Shown here: one piece after another, positions 1 through 7,416 of the stretch
How positions within the stretch are numbered: the first letter of the stretch is position 1
How the letters are laid out: every line of letters starts with the position of its first letter
Assembly (NCBI GenBank): GCA_900320045.1
Contig: ONQT01000002.1
Span: forward strand, 1-64,000
DNA: 64,000 nucleotides
Source of the DNA: an uncultured Prevotellaceae bacterium
GTDB lineage: Bacteria; Bacteroidota; Bacteroidia; Bacteroidales; Bacteroidaceae
Direction of reading: 5' to 3'
Notes under the pieces: generated by a model
Databases searched by the model: none
The model's input: only the letters and a program-made list of their open reading frames with translations
What the model was told of the DNA's origin: nothing
Position numbers and translations under genes: made by a program

Positions 1-17
1 CTAAGGAGATTAAGACG

Positions 18-2471
18 ATGAGAATCGGAGATGCTGTCTATGAGAATGTTTATGGATATTTCTGGAATCATGTTCAGCAGAGTACAGAAGATGTCTTCAT
101 GCTGGTTGATAGCATAAAGGATGAAAAAACACGAAATGCTATTGCCAGAAATATTCTGCGTGCAACTCCTGATTACACATTTGGTATTGTAACGAAATGG
201 TACAAAGTCTTATGTGATACCCCCTATTATAAAGCAGATTTCTTAGAAAGGGCTTTGCCATCTAATCCTCAATTCGTGCTTGACAACATATCTGAATTGA
301 TAGATTATATTCTCACTCCGCAAAAGAAAGAGAATCAACATGAAGAGCGAGTTGTCGAAACAACATTAGAGGAGATTTGCACTCATCTAAAGGAAAAGTA
401 CCCCGAAGTTTTTTATCCAATTCTACGTGATAGAATACTTTATGCTATAAATGCAAATAGGACACCTTCGTGGAGAGATGTTATTGACAATAACAATGTG
501 TTCCCCCTAATGATGGATCAGCATCATCATGCATATGCTCTGCATGAATGGTTTGGAGAGATGTTGAAGAGACAAGTTCAGCATCAAACTACTAATGCTA
601 TTGCAGACATAAAATATCTGTTGGGTCAAAGGGAGGCAAGTTGCTATTGCTTTGCTTTTAGAGCAATGAAAGAATCCCCATCCTTGTTTACTGATGATAT
701 CATTGCGATTCTTAAAGATACAAAGTTGGTGGATGATTTGTTATCTTATAGTGATGCTACATATTATTTCTTGGAGATGTTAAGAGCTTGGTTCCCGTTC
801 ATTGATAGTGACACATTGACCTTATGCCAGGAACTTATATACGACTTTAAGTCGGATTCTGATATGCAACCAGATAAGAAAAGATCATATACCGGGGCAT
901 TTTATCCACAATTAGGTTATGAGCAAAGGAAATTGATTTGGGCCATACCAGAGAATCTGAGGGATAGTAAGATAAAACGCAGGCTACAAGAACTGAAGAG
1001 AAAATATGGAGGTGAATGGAAAAACGAGAAACCTGATCACGATGTAACTGCCGCTTATGTATGCGGTGGACTCATGTCTGCAGAACAATACAAGACTGTG
1101 TCATGTGAAGATTGGCGGAAATCGTTTTATGGCATCAATGATTTCGCCAAAGGGAAATTCCGCCATTTTGACAGTCGTGCACATGCTGATGCATTCAAGC
1201 AATGTATAAGCGAACGGCCTCATTTTTTTGAGAAATTCGTATTCCAGATATTTGAGGAAGAGCATATTCCTGCTATTTACAAATTGTCTGGACTCGATGG
1301 CTTGGCGTTGGCGAAATATCCTACAAGTCAATTATTGACTCTTCTTTGGAAGTGTGTGGATATGTTTGACCAACTGCGTAAAGAAGGTTATGGATATAGG
1401 TTATTTGATGTTATTGATATTTTTACTACTGAAGAAGGAGAGCATATTGATAAAATTGTAGAGTTTTTAAAAAGGATCATTCTTTCTGAATATAACTCGA
1501 AATATGATGCGAGTATTGAAGACAAATTTGACAATGCAATTACAAATGACACGCTAAATGCTGGTGTTAATAGCACTCAAGGACATGCTATACAATCATT
1601 GGCTAAGATTGGAAAGCTACAGAAGAGAAAAACGATGACCTATGATTTCTTTATGGATACATGCGATAATCTTTCTATAGAACATCAATTAACCGCCATG
1701 CTTTATCTGCAAAGAGTGTGCTATGACAATGATTTATATAATAAAGTTATGTTTAGATATGCCAATAGACCTATTACCGATTATCTGTTTTTAAATGCAG
1801 ATAGAATGCATTGGTTTTGGTGTAACAATCCTGAAAAGATACTTCCATATTTCAAAATGATACTTCCCAAGAGACGATCAAAACCAATTTTAGTTCAAAT
1901 TATGTTTTTCGGAATGCAGTATGAGAAGTCGAAAGATATATCAAAGGAAATGTTTGAGAGTATACTCTCTCAAAATGAAGAAAAGGCAATAAGAAAAGTC
2001 ATTCCATTAGCATACGAACATTTGTCTGATGAGACGTATGAAGAACAGAGTGAAGCTTTCTTGCGAAGATTTGCCAATGATAATCGGGATGAAATTAGGC
2101 ATTCTTATTTAATTCAGTGTGACAAAATGTCCGAATCAAGAATAGATTTGTTTAAGGACTTACTGGCTTTATGGCTTAATAGCTCTTTAGAGAGTGGTTT
2201 CCATGATATTGTCAAGTATCTTGAAAAGAGCTATAACAATTATCCGTATGAAAGTTATCAATGTGTAAAGATGTTGATAGATAGCAAAAAAAATATCACC
2301 TATTATATTGAGGAGGAATTGCTAAAGATTTTATTATCGTGCTATCGTGTTTTTATGGATGATGAGGATTACGAAAAAGCAGATGAAGTTATGGATGTAT
2401 TTGACAACATGATGTTGAATTCATACTCAAACGGGATGGCTAAAGTCCTTAAGGAAATTGAGAAAAATTAG
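18..2471 (+). CDS. Large helical protein of unknown function, possibly 5'-truncated
   Basis: I do not recognise this 817-residue protein. It is rich in Leu, Ile, Lys, Glu and aromatic residues and reads as almost entirely alpha-helical, like HEAT/ARM or TPR solenoids, with no P-loop, nuclease or protease motif, signal peptide or membrane segment. The reading frame stays open upstream to the window edge (codons for K-E-I-K-T precede the ATG), so it may be the C-terminal part of a longer protein such as a STAND-type NTPase sensor; that is speculation. Against this, AAGGAG lies 9 bases before the ATG and could be a true ribosome-binding site. The gene is AT-richer than the rest of the window and is followed 49 bases later by an AlbA_2 ATPase gene, a context seen in accessory or defence islands. 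Confidence 0.6.
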   Translation: MRIGDAVYENVYGYFWNHVQQSTEDVFMLVDSIKDEKTRNAIARNILRATPDYTFGIVTKWYKVLCDTPYYKADFLERALPSNPQFVLDNISELIDYILTPQKKENQHEERVVETTLEEICTHLKEKYPEVFYPILRDRILYAINANRTPSWRDVIDNNNVFPLMMDQHHHAYALHEWFGEMLKRQVQHQTTNAIADIKYLLGQREASCYCFAFRAMKESPSLFTDDIIAILKDTKLVDDLLSYSDATYYFLEMLRAWFPFIDSDTLTLCQELIYDFKSDSDMQPDKKRSYTGAFYPQLGYEQRKLIWAIPENLRDSKIKRRLQELKRKYGGEWKNEKPDHDVTAAYVCGGLMSAEQYKTVSCEDWRKSFYGINDFAKGKFRHFDSRAHADAFKQCISERPHFFEKFVFQIFEEEHIPAIYKLSGLDGLALAKYPTSQLLTLLWKCVDMFDQLRKEGYGYRLFDVIDIFTTEEGEHIDKIVEFLKRIILSEYNSKYDASIEDKFDNAITNDTLNAGVNSTQGHAIQSLAKIGKLQKRKTMTYDFFMDTCDNLSIEHQLTAMLYLQRVCYDNDLYNKVMFRYANRPITDYLFLNADRMHWFWCNNPEKILPYFKMILPKRRSKPILVQIMFFGMQYEKSKDISKEMFESILSQNEEKAIRKVIPLAYEHLSDETYEEQSEAFLRRFANDNRDEIRHSYLIQCDKMSESRIDLFKDLLALWLNSSLESGFHDIVKYLEKSYNNYPYESYQCVKMLIDSKKNITYYIEEELLKILLSCYRVFMDDEDYEKADEVMDVFDNMMLNSYSNGMAKVLKEIEKN

Positions 2472-2502
2472 TTTTATCAACAACATAATTAAATATAATG
2501 TG

Positions 2503-2510
2503 TAACTTTG
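2503..2510 (+). promoter_or_regulatory. Bacteroidota -7 promoter element
   Basis: TAACTTTG fits the Bacteroidota consensus TAnnTTTG. It lies only 10 bases before the ATG of the AlbA_2 gene, giving a very short leader and separate transcription from the upstream gene. Confidence 0.6.
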
Positions 2511-2520
2511 CAAGCGAAAT

Positions 2521-4068
2521 ATGAATATGGACGAGAAAACGATAAAAGAGACATTGCAGAAAGGCGAACGAGTAACGCTGGAATGCAAGAAAGCGCAGTC
2601 GAATATTCCTGGTAGCGTATGGGAAACGTATTCTGCATTTGCCAACACTTATGGCGGACTTATTCTTTTAGGCGTGTATGAGGACTTGAAGGAAAAGGAC
2701 ATCAGCAAGCGATTCACAATAACTGGTGTGGATGATGCAGATAAAATACGCAAAGATTTTTGGAACATCGTCAACAACCCAGAGAAGGTGAATGTGAATT
2801 TGTTGAGAGACGAGGATGTCGAGACGATTGTTATCGACGGCAAAACTATTGTTGCCATCAAGATACCGCAGGCAGACTACAATACTCGTCCAGTCTATAT
2901 CAACAACAATCCAATAAGAGGAACGTTCATCCGTAACCACGAAGGAGACTATCATTGCCCCGAAGAAATGCTCACGATGATGATGCGCGATGCTAATCAT
3001 GATGGCAATGACCGTCTATTTCTGAAGAACTACACGATGGATGACATTGACATTCCGACATTAGAACGTTATCGTCAGAGGTTTCATAACAGATATGCCG
3101 AACACCCGTTCAATGATCTTGACAATCAGGAGTTCTTACGTCAGATGGGTGGATTCACAAAGGATCGTGAGAATGGATTGGAATGTCTGAACATGGCTGG
3201 TTTGCTGATGTTTGGTAAGGGTTTGCCCATTCGTGACCGTTTTGATAATCTTCGCTTGGACTATATCGACAAGTCGGGACTGATAGGTGACCAGCGGTAC
3301 AGCGACCGTTTGACTTATGACGGTACTTGGGAGAACAACCTATATAACTTCGTTACAATGGTGCTTCCCAAGTTGACAAAGGAATTACCACGTCCATTCA
3401 AGATGGTAGGATTGGAGCGAGACGATGACACGCCACAGCACAAAGCTATACGTGAGGCCATGACAAACTGCATCATTCATGCTGACCTCATGTTGAACAG
3501 TGTGCTGAAGGTGGAGAAATACGACAACAAGTTTGTATTCACCAATCCCGGCCTGCTACGACTACCCGTAGAACAGATTTATGCTGGTGAGGAAACGAGA
3601 GCAAGAAATCAGCGTATTCAAAATATGTTCCGTATGATAGGCTTTGGTGAAAATCTTGGTTCTGGATTCCCGCTCATCCTCAGTGCATGGAACGAGAAGC
3701 ACTGGCTGAAGCCAGAACTCATTGAACAGCGTGAACTGATGCAGGTAAAGCTTATATTGTCTATCGAGACTAAGGAAGAAATACCTCTTGTATCAGGAGA
3801 AGAAGCCAAAGAATTACCCGATGTCCTAAAGAATGTCCTAAAAGATGTCCGGAAAGATGTCCTAAAAGAACTATCTGATAGACAGATAGGTATACTTGAA
3901 ATAGTATGTGCTTCACCAGAAGCTACTTGGATGGAAATGTCCGAAAAGCTAAAGGTCTCTGACAAGACCATTCAGCGTGAATTTACAGCCATCAGGAAAC
4001 TTGGAATTGACATTGTACGTAAAGACGGTCGGAAAAATGGTCGATGGGAAATCAAAATTAGTAAGTGA
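2521..4068 (+). CDS. AlbA_2 / Schlafen-type ATP-binding protein with C-terminal HTH
   Basis: A 515-residue protein of the AlbA_2-HATPase family (PF04326 plus a GHKL-like ATPase region). The N-terminal ~130 residues carry the AlbA_2 pattern: ECKKA, then a FANTYGGLILLGV strand-turn typical of Schlafen-like cores. Residues ~310-390 resemble the family's ATPase region (HKAIREAMTNCIIHADL, then FGENLGSGFP). The C-terminus is a winged helix-turn-helix (VSDKTIQREFTAIRKLG). Between ATPase and HTH lies a charged repeat of DVLK/NVLK/DVRK units. Members are annotated as transcriptional regulators or RNA-binding proteins and several occur in phage-defence loci; the role here is not established. Start at 2521; Met at 2527 is an equally possible start given the very short leader. 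Confidence 0.85.
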   Translation: MNMDEKTIKETLQKGERVTLECKKAQSNIPGSVWETYSAFANTYGGLILLGVYEDLKEKDISKRFTITGVDDADKIRKDFWNIVNNPEKVNVNLLRDEDVETIVIDGKTIVAIKIPQADYNTRPVYINNNPIRGTFIRNHEGDYHCPEEMLTMMMRDANHDGNDRLFLKNYTMDDIDIPTLERYRQRFHNRYAEHPFNDLDNQEFLRQMGGFTKDRENGLECLNMAGLLMFGKGLPIRDRFDNLRLDYIDKSGLIGDQRYSDRLTYDGTWENNLYNFVTMVLPKLTKELPRPFKMVGLERDDDTPQHKAIREAMTNCIIHADLMLNSVLKVEKYDNKFVFTNPGLLRLPVEQIYAGEETRARNQRIQNMFRMIGFGENLGSGFPLILSAWNEKHWLKPELIEQRELMQVKLILSIETKEEIPLVSGEEAKELPDVLKNVLKDVRKDVLKELSDRQIGILEIVCASPEATWMEMSEKLKVSDKTIQREFTAIRKLGIDIVRKDGRKNGRWEIKISK

Positions 4069-4072
4069 GTTA

Positions 4073-5056
4073 ATGGGATTAGACAGAGAGCAACTTGAAA
4101 CATTAATAAAAATGATAAAAGCTAGGGTTGTCAAGCAACTTTCTTTTGAAGAAGTTCAAAAATTTATTCAGTTGGACACGCTTGATGATTGTAAACAATA
4201 TCTAAGGGTGATGCTTGACTTCTATTTCGATGTCATTAAATCACCCGAAGGGCGTAAAGCCACATCCTATATTGAGGACGATCGCAATATCTGGATGCAG
4301 ACATTGTTTAGCGAAGGTTTTCATTTCCTATCATTGTTAGACGGTATTGGGTATAATAAAGGGATTGATAGACTAAACCCTATTATTGATCCATCTGTCC
4401 TATTTTCGATAGCAAGACGCATTTATGAGTCTGTTATTGCATTTGAACTCTTATTCATAATTCCAAACTCAGAAGATAAAAGGACTATATTATATAACTT
4501 ATTTATGGCTCATGGCCTTTCTGAAAGGCTAAAGAACTTGGATGAAAAGATGCGCAGTCACAATCCAGAAAGAGTAGCTGAAGAACAAAAGGATATTGAT
4601 GAATGCCTGAAAGAAATTGAAAGTACTGAGTTATACTCAAAATTGGATCAACAGACAAAGAATATAATTCATAATGCATTTGGCAAGAAATTCCGCTATA
4701 TTTTTAAAGAAGACAACTCTTTAGAGTTTGTTAATTATGATGATGCAGACAATCTACTACGTATAAAAAATGATATATTGAAAGGTACATATTCATATTT
4801 TAGTCTTCATGGCCATCCGTCATACGTATCTATTTTCCAATTTCGTGACGCTTTCAAGAACGACAATCGTGCAGACACATCTATTATGGCTCCACATGCT
4901 ACACAATGTGTATTAGCGTTCATGAGTATATTCATCGTAGATTACATGAAATTGGTCCCTGAGATTAAAAACATGTATGATAAACTTGAAGAACCAAGAC
5001 GGTTTGCAATTGGCATGTACGAGGACGCAATGAGAGGTGAAAAGAAGTTCCAATAA
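4073..5056 (+). CDS. Helical hypothetical protein, possibly DUF5677-like
   Basis: About 327 residues, mostly alpha-helical, with no recognisable catalytic motif. The middle and C-terminal part (YESVIAFELLFI, a charged helical pair, then SYFSLHGHPSYVS) is reminiscent of DUF5677/HEPN-like helical proteins, but I cannot confirm that. I chose the ATG 4 bases after the stop of the AlbA_2 gene; the frame is open further upstream with alternative ATGs at 4037 (32-base overlap) and 3977. Tight spacing means co-transcription with the AlbA_2 gene and probably a joint function. AT-rich like its two neighbours. Confidence 0.65.
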   Translation: MGLDREQLETLIKMIKARVVKQLSFEEVQKFIQLDTLDDCKQYLRVMLDFYFDVIKSPEGRKATSYIEDDRNIWMQTLFSEGFHFLSLLDGIGYNKGIDRLNPIIDPSVLFSIARRIYESVIAFELLFIIPNSEDKRTILYNLFMAHGLSERLKNLDEKMRSHNPERVAEEQKDIDECLKEIESTELYSKLDQQTKNIIHNAFGKKFRYIFKEDNSLEFVNYDDADNLLRIKNDILKGTYSYFSLHGHPSYVSIFQFRDAFKNDNRADTSIMAPHATQCVLAFMSIFIVDYMKLVPEIKNMYDKLEEPRRFAIGMYEDAMRGEKKFQ

Positions 5057-5154
5057 TAAGAGTTGATTCCTTGCGCAAGTATGTGAACATTTATGGAAGT
5101 ATCCACATTTTGGCTTGATTGTTTGCTAATCTTGGTGGAATCTAACTTCCCAAA

Positions 5155-5196
5155 TTGATGGAACAACCTAAAAATGTTCCATCAATGTTCCATCAA
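5155..5196. repeat. Short inverted and direct repeat GTTCCATCAA
   Basis: TTGATGGAAC (5155-5164) is followed by two direct copies of its reverse complement GTTCCATCAA (5176-5185 and 5187-5196). It lies in the spacer between the AT-rich block and tRNA-His. It could be an operator, or scar sequence at the edge of an insertion; nothing in the sequence decides. Confidence 0.5.
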
Positions 5197-5217
5197 AATT
5201 TGATGTTTTGGAAAAGT

Positions 5218-5252
5218 AAAAGTCCTGTAATCTCTTGGATTACAGGACTTTT
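5218..5252 (-). terminator. Intrinsic terminator after tRNA-His
   Basis: Perfect 15-bp inverted repeat (arms 5218-5232 and 5238-5252, 5-base loop). The arms end in A/T runs, so it can stop transcription from both sides: tRNA-His on the minus strand and the AT-rich operon on the plus strand. Confidence 0.85.
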
Positions 5253-5260
5253 CTTGTTGG

Positions 5261-5335
5261 GGTGCCCGGACGGACTCGAACCGTCGACATTCAGAACCAC
5301 AATCTGACGCTCTAACCAACTGAACTACGGGCACC
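5261..5335 (-). tRNA. tRNA-His (GTG)
   Basis: Full cloverleaf on the minus strand: acceptor GTGCCCG paired with CGGGCAC, D arm, anticodon loop TTGTGGT giving anticodon GTG, and a T loop TTCGAGT. The extra G at -1 (position 5335) opposite C73 is encoded, which is diagnostic for tRNA-His. CCA is not encoded. Confidence 0.97.
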
Positions 5336-5378
5336 ATAAACTAAGAACAATTGCTACACCTTAGCGGTTTTGCGGGTG

Positions 5379-5386
5379 CAAAGGTA
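5379..5386 (-). promoter_or_regulatory. -7 promoter element for tRNA-His
   Basis: TACCTTTG on the minus strand, about 45 bases before the mature tRNA-His 5' end. Confidence 0.7.
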
Positions 5387-5460
5387 CGGCAAATAATCGA
5401 GACGGCCAAATATTTGACGGACTTTTTTCGGAAAAACTGTATTTTGTGCTGTCGGAGAGG

Positions 5461-5997
5461 CTATTCAGACGGGGAAACCGTCTGAGGCGGGTGATGTTCA
5501 GACGGGTGAACCGTCTGACACTGTGAGGGGTGCGAGCAGGCTGCGGACTTGATGGTTCCGAGGGCTTTGCGACGCTCGCGAAGAGACATGCGGGCATAGG
5601 TGCGCCACTGGTTGGCTCCCGCCTGCTTGTCGTCGAGGTAGTGGAGGTTGTGCTGGTTGGCATAGGCCTCCATCTCGAAGGGGTTGAGCCGATAGCCGGC
5701 ATCACGGAAATGGTGGGTGTGGGGCAGGGCGGCGAGCCAGTAGTAGGCGTAGCGCAGATAGAACAGCCACCAGGAGTCGTGGCACGAGCGGGCCTGGTAG
5801 AGGTGGATGCGCTCGTGATTGTACAGGACGCTGGTGTCACGAAAGGCATCAGCGTCCTGCTGGTTGTGGGTAATGATGGTGCCGAAGAGCGTCAGGGCTT
5901 CGTAGCCCCTACGTATCCAGTGGGGCTTGACGATGACCTGCATGTGGTCTCTGTGGCTGGGCCGCGGTGCGCGGAGTATCATTAAGAGGGTGTTCAT
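5461..5997 (-). CDS. HExxH zincin-like protein of unknown function
   Basis: A 178-residue protein with HERIH (an HExxH zinc-protease signature) followed ~45 residues later by FEMEAYAN, where the Glu could be a third zinc ligand. The rest is rich in Trp, Tyr and His. I do not know a characterised homologue; peptidase function is inference from the motif. Starts at 5997 and at 5943 (MQVIVKPHW) are both possible; the conserved-looking part begins at the second. The last ~20 residues (QTVHPSE and QTVSPSE repeats) are simply a translation of the hairpin repeat at 5464-5520, so the tail is repeat-derived. The gene is bracketed by ~60-bp direct repeats and precedes nothing obvious as a partner. Confidence 0.7.
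   Translation of the reverse strand: MNTLLMILRAPRPSHRDHMQVIVKPHWIRRGYEALTLFGTIITHNQQDADAFRDTSVLYNHERIHLYQARSCHDSWWLFYLRYAYYWLAALPHTHHFRDAGYRLNPFEMEAYANQHNLHYLDDKQAGANQWRTYARMSLRERRKALGTIKSAACSHPSQCQTVHPSEHHPPQTVSPSE
5464..5520. repeat. Left copy of ~60-bp double-hairpin repeat
   Basis: Two hairpins with arms TCAGACGG and CCGTCTGA around a 5-base loop (5465-5485 and 5498-5518), separated by GGCGGGTGATGT. Nearly the same block recurs at 6006-6066, so the two copies are direct repeats bracketing the HExxH gene. This copy encodes the C-terminal tail of that gene. Confidence 0.85.
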
Positions 5998-6005
5998 GCT
6001 TTTTA

Positions 6006-6066
6006 TTCAGACGGGTGAACCGTCTGAGGCGGGTGGGTGATGTTCAGACGGGTGAACCGTCTGACA
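6006..6066. repeat. Right copy of ~60-bp double-hairpin repeat
   Basis: Hairpins 6007-6027 and 6044-6064 have the same arms TCAGACGG and CCGTCTGA and loop GTGAA as the copy at 5464-5520; the linker is 4 bases longer. It sits in the 71-base spacer between metY and the HExxH gene. Confidence 0.85.
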
Positions 6067-6068
6067 CA

Positions 6069-7343
6069 CTAGATATTGTCAAGGGCCTGGCGGATGTCGG
6101 CAAGGATGTCGTCGCAGTCCTCGATACCTACGGAGAGGCGGATGAGGTCAGGGGCGACGCCGGCTTCGCGGAGCTGCTCGTCGGAGAGCTGGCGATGGGT
6201 GTGGCTGGCAGGATGGAGTACACAGGTGCGAGCATCGGCTACGTGGGTGACGATGGCGATGAGGCGCAACGAGTCCATGAACTGCACGGCGGTCTGACGG
6301 TCGCCCTTGAGTCCGAAAGCAATGACGCCGCAGGAACCGTTGGGCAGGTACTTCTGTGCCAGTGCGTAGCATTCGTCGCCAGGGAGTCCGCTATAGTGTA
6401 CCCAGGCCACACGCGGGTCGTTCTGCAGGAACTCGGCAACACGCTGGGCATTCTCACAGTGACGGGGTACGCGCAGATGCAGGGTCTCCAGTCCGAGGTT
6501 CAGCAGGAAGGAGTTCTGGGGTGCAGGGATGCTGCCGAGGTCGCGCATGAGCTGTGCAACGAGCTTGGTGGTGTAGGCCATCTTGCCGAAGGCCTTCGTG
6601 TAGGTCAGGCCGTGGTAGGAATCGTCGGGGGTGGTGAGGCCTGGGAACTTCTCAGTCCAGTCGAAGTTGCCGCTATCGACGACTACGCCGCCAACCTGTG
6701 TGGCATGACCGTCCATGTACTTGGTGGTGGAGTGGGTGACGATGTCGGCGCCCCACTCGAAGGGTCGGCAGTTGACGGGAGTGGGGAAGGTGTTGTCGAC
6801 GATGAGGGGCACGCCGTGCTTGTGGGCGATGCGTGCGAACTTCTCGATGTCGAGGACCTTACAGCCTGGGTTGCTGATGGTCTCGCCGAAGAGTGCCTTG
6901 GTGTTAGGACGGAAGGCGGCGGAGATCTCTTCCTCGCTGGCCTCCTGTGACACGAAGGTGCACTCGATGCCGAGCTTCTTGAGGGTCACGCCGAAGAGGT
7001 TGTAGGTGCCTCCGTAGATTTCGTTGGAAGTGACGATGTGGTCGCCAGCCTCGCAGATGTTGAACACGGCGTAGAAGTTGGCAGCCTGACCAGAGGAGGT
7101 CAGTACGGCGCCTACACCGCCTTCAAGGGCTGCAATCTTGGCGGCTACAGCATCGTTGGTGGGGTTCTGCAGACGGGTGTAGAAGTAGCCTTCCTTCTTC
7201 AGGTCGAAGAGGTCGGCCATCTCCTCGGTATTGTCATACTTGAACGTGGTGCTTTGGTAGATGGGGAGCACACGAGGCTCTCCATTCTTGGGTTGCCAGC
7301 CTGCTTGTACGCAGAGCGTGGCGGTTTTCAATTTCTGGGACAT
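6069..7343 (-). CDS. metY: O-acetylhomoserine aminocarboxypropyltransferase / cysteine synthase
   Basis: A 424-residue PLP enzyme of the Cys/Met metabolism family. It would condense O-acetylhomoserine with sulfide (or methanethiol) to homocysteine or methionine in the cytoplasm. Seen: N-terminal PIYQSTTF, YTRLQNPT, the phosphate-binding SSGQAAN region, VDNTFPTP, and the PLP-lysine motif STTKYMDGH. Full length for the family. It starts 71 bases downstream of ligA on the same strand with six 9-bp repeats in between; no separate promoter is visible. I see no S-box or other methionine riboswitch in the short leader. Confidence 0.95.
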   Translation of the reverse strand: MSQKLKTATLCVQAGWQPKNGEPRVLPIYQSTTFKYDNTEEMADLFDLKKEGYFYTRLQNPTNDAVAAKIAALEGGVGAVLTSSGQAANFYAVFNICEAGDHIVTSNEIYGGTYNLFGVTLKKLGIECTFVSQEASEEEISAAFRPNTKALFGETISNPGCKVLDIEKFARIAHKHGVPLIVDNTFPTPVNCRPFEWGADIVTHSTTKYMDGHATQVGGVVVDSGNFDWTEKFPGLTTPDDSYHGLTYTKAFGKMAYTTKLVAQLMRDLGSIPAPQNSFLLNLGLETLHLRVPRHCENAQRVAEFLQNDPRVAWVHYSGLPGDECYALAQKYLPNGSCGVIAFGLKGDRQTAVQFMDSLRLIAIVTHVADARTCVLHPASHTHRQLSDEQLREAGVAPDLIRLSVGIEDCDDILADIRQALDNI

Positions 7344-7362
7344 ATTGTTTTGTTTTTTTTTG

Positions 7363-7416
7363 ATGGGTCTAATGGGTCTAATGGGTCTAATGGGCCTAAT
7401 AGGCCTTATGGGTCTT
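7363..7416. repeat. 9-bp tandem repeat (ATGGGTCTA) x6
   Basis: Six head-to-tail 9-base units: three exact ATGGGTCTA, then ATGGGCCTA, ATAGGCCTT and ATGGGTCTT. The array fills the ligA-metY spacer and runs into the ligA stop codon (7415-7417). A related degenerate sequence lies at 42865-42893. Confidence 0.9.

Noticed and set aside
5218..5335. tRNA-His as attachment site of an integrated element
   Set aside because: I could not find a second copy of the tRNA 3' end or an integrase inside the window, so I do not claim an att site.
5967..6950. Long plus-strand open frame opposite metY
   Set aside because: No similarity and it mirrors a complete MetY on the other strand; long antisense frames are expected in GC-balanced coding DNA.
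7344..7414. Methionine-type riboswitch before metY
   Set aside because: The 71-base spacer is fully taken up by 9-bp repeats and a T run; no aptamer structure is visible.
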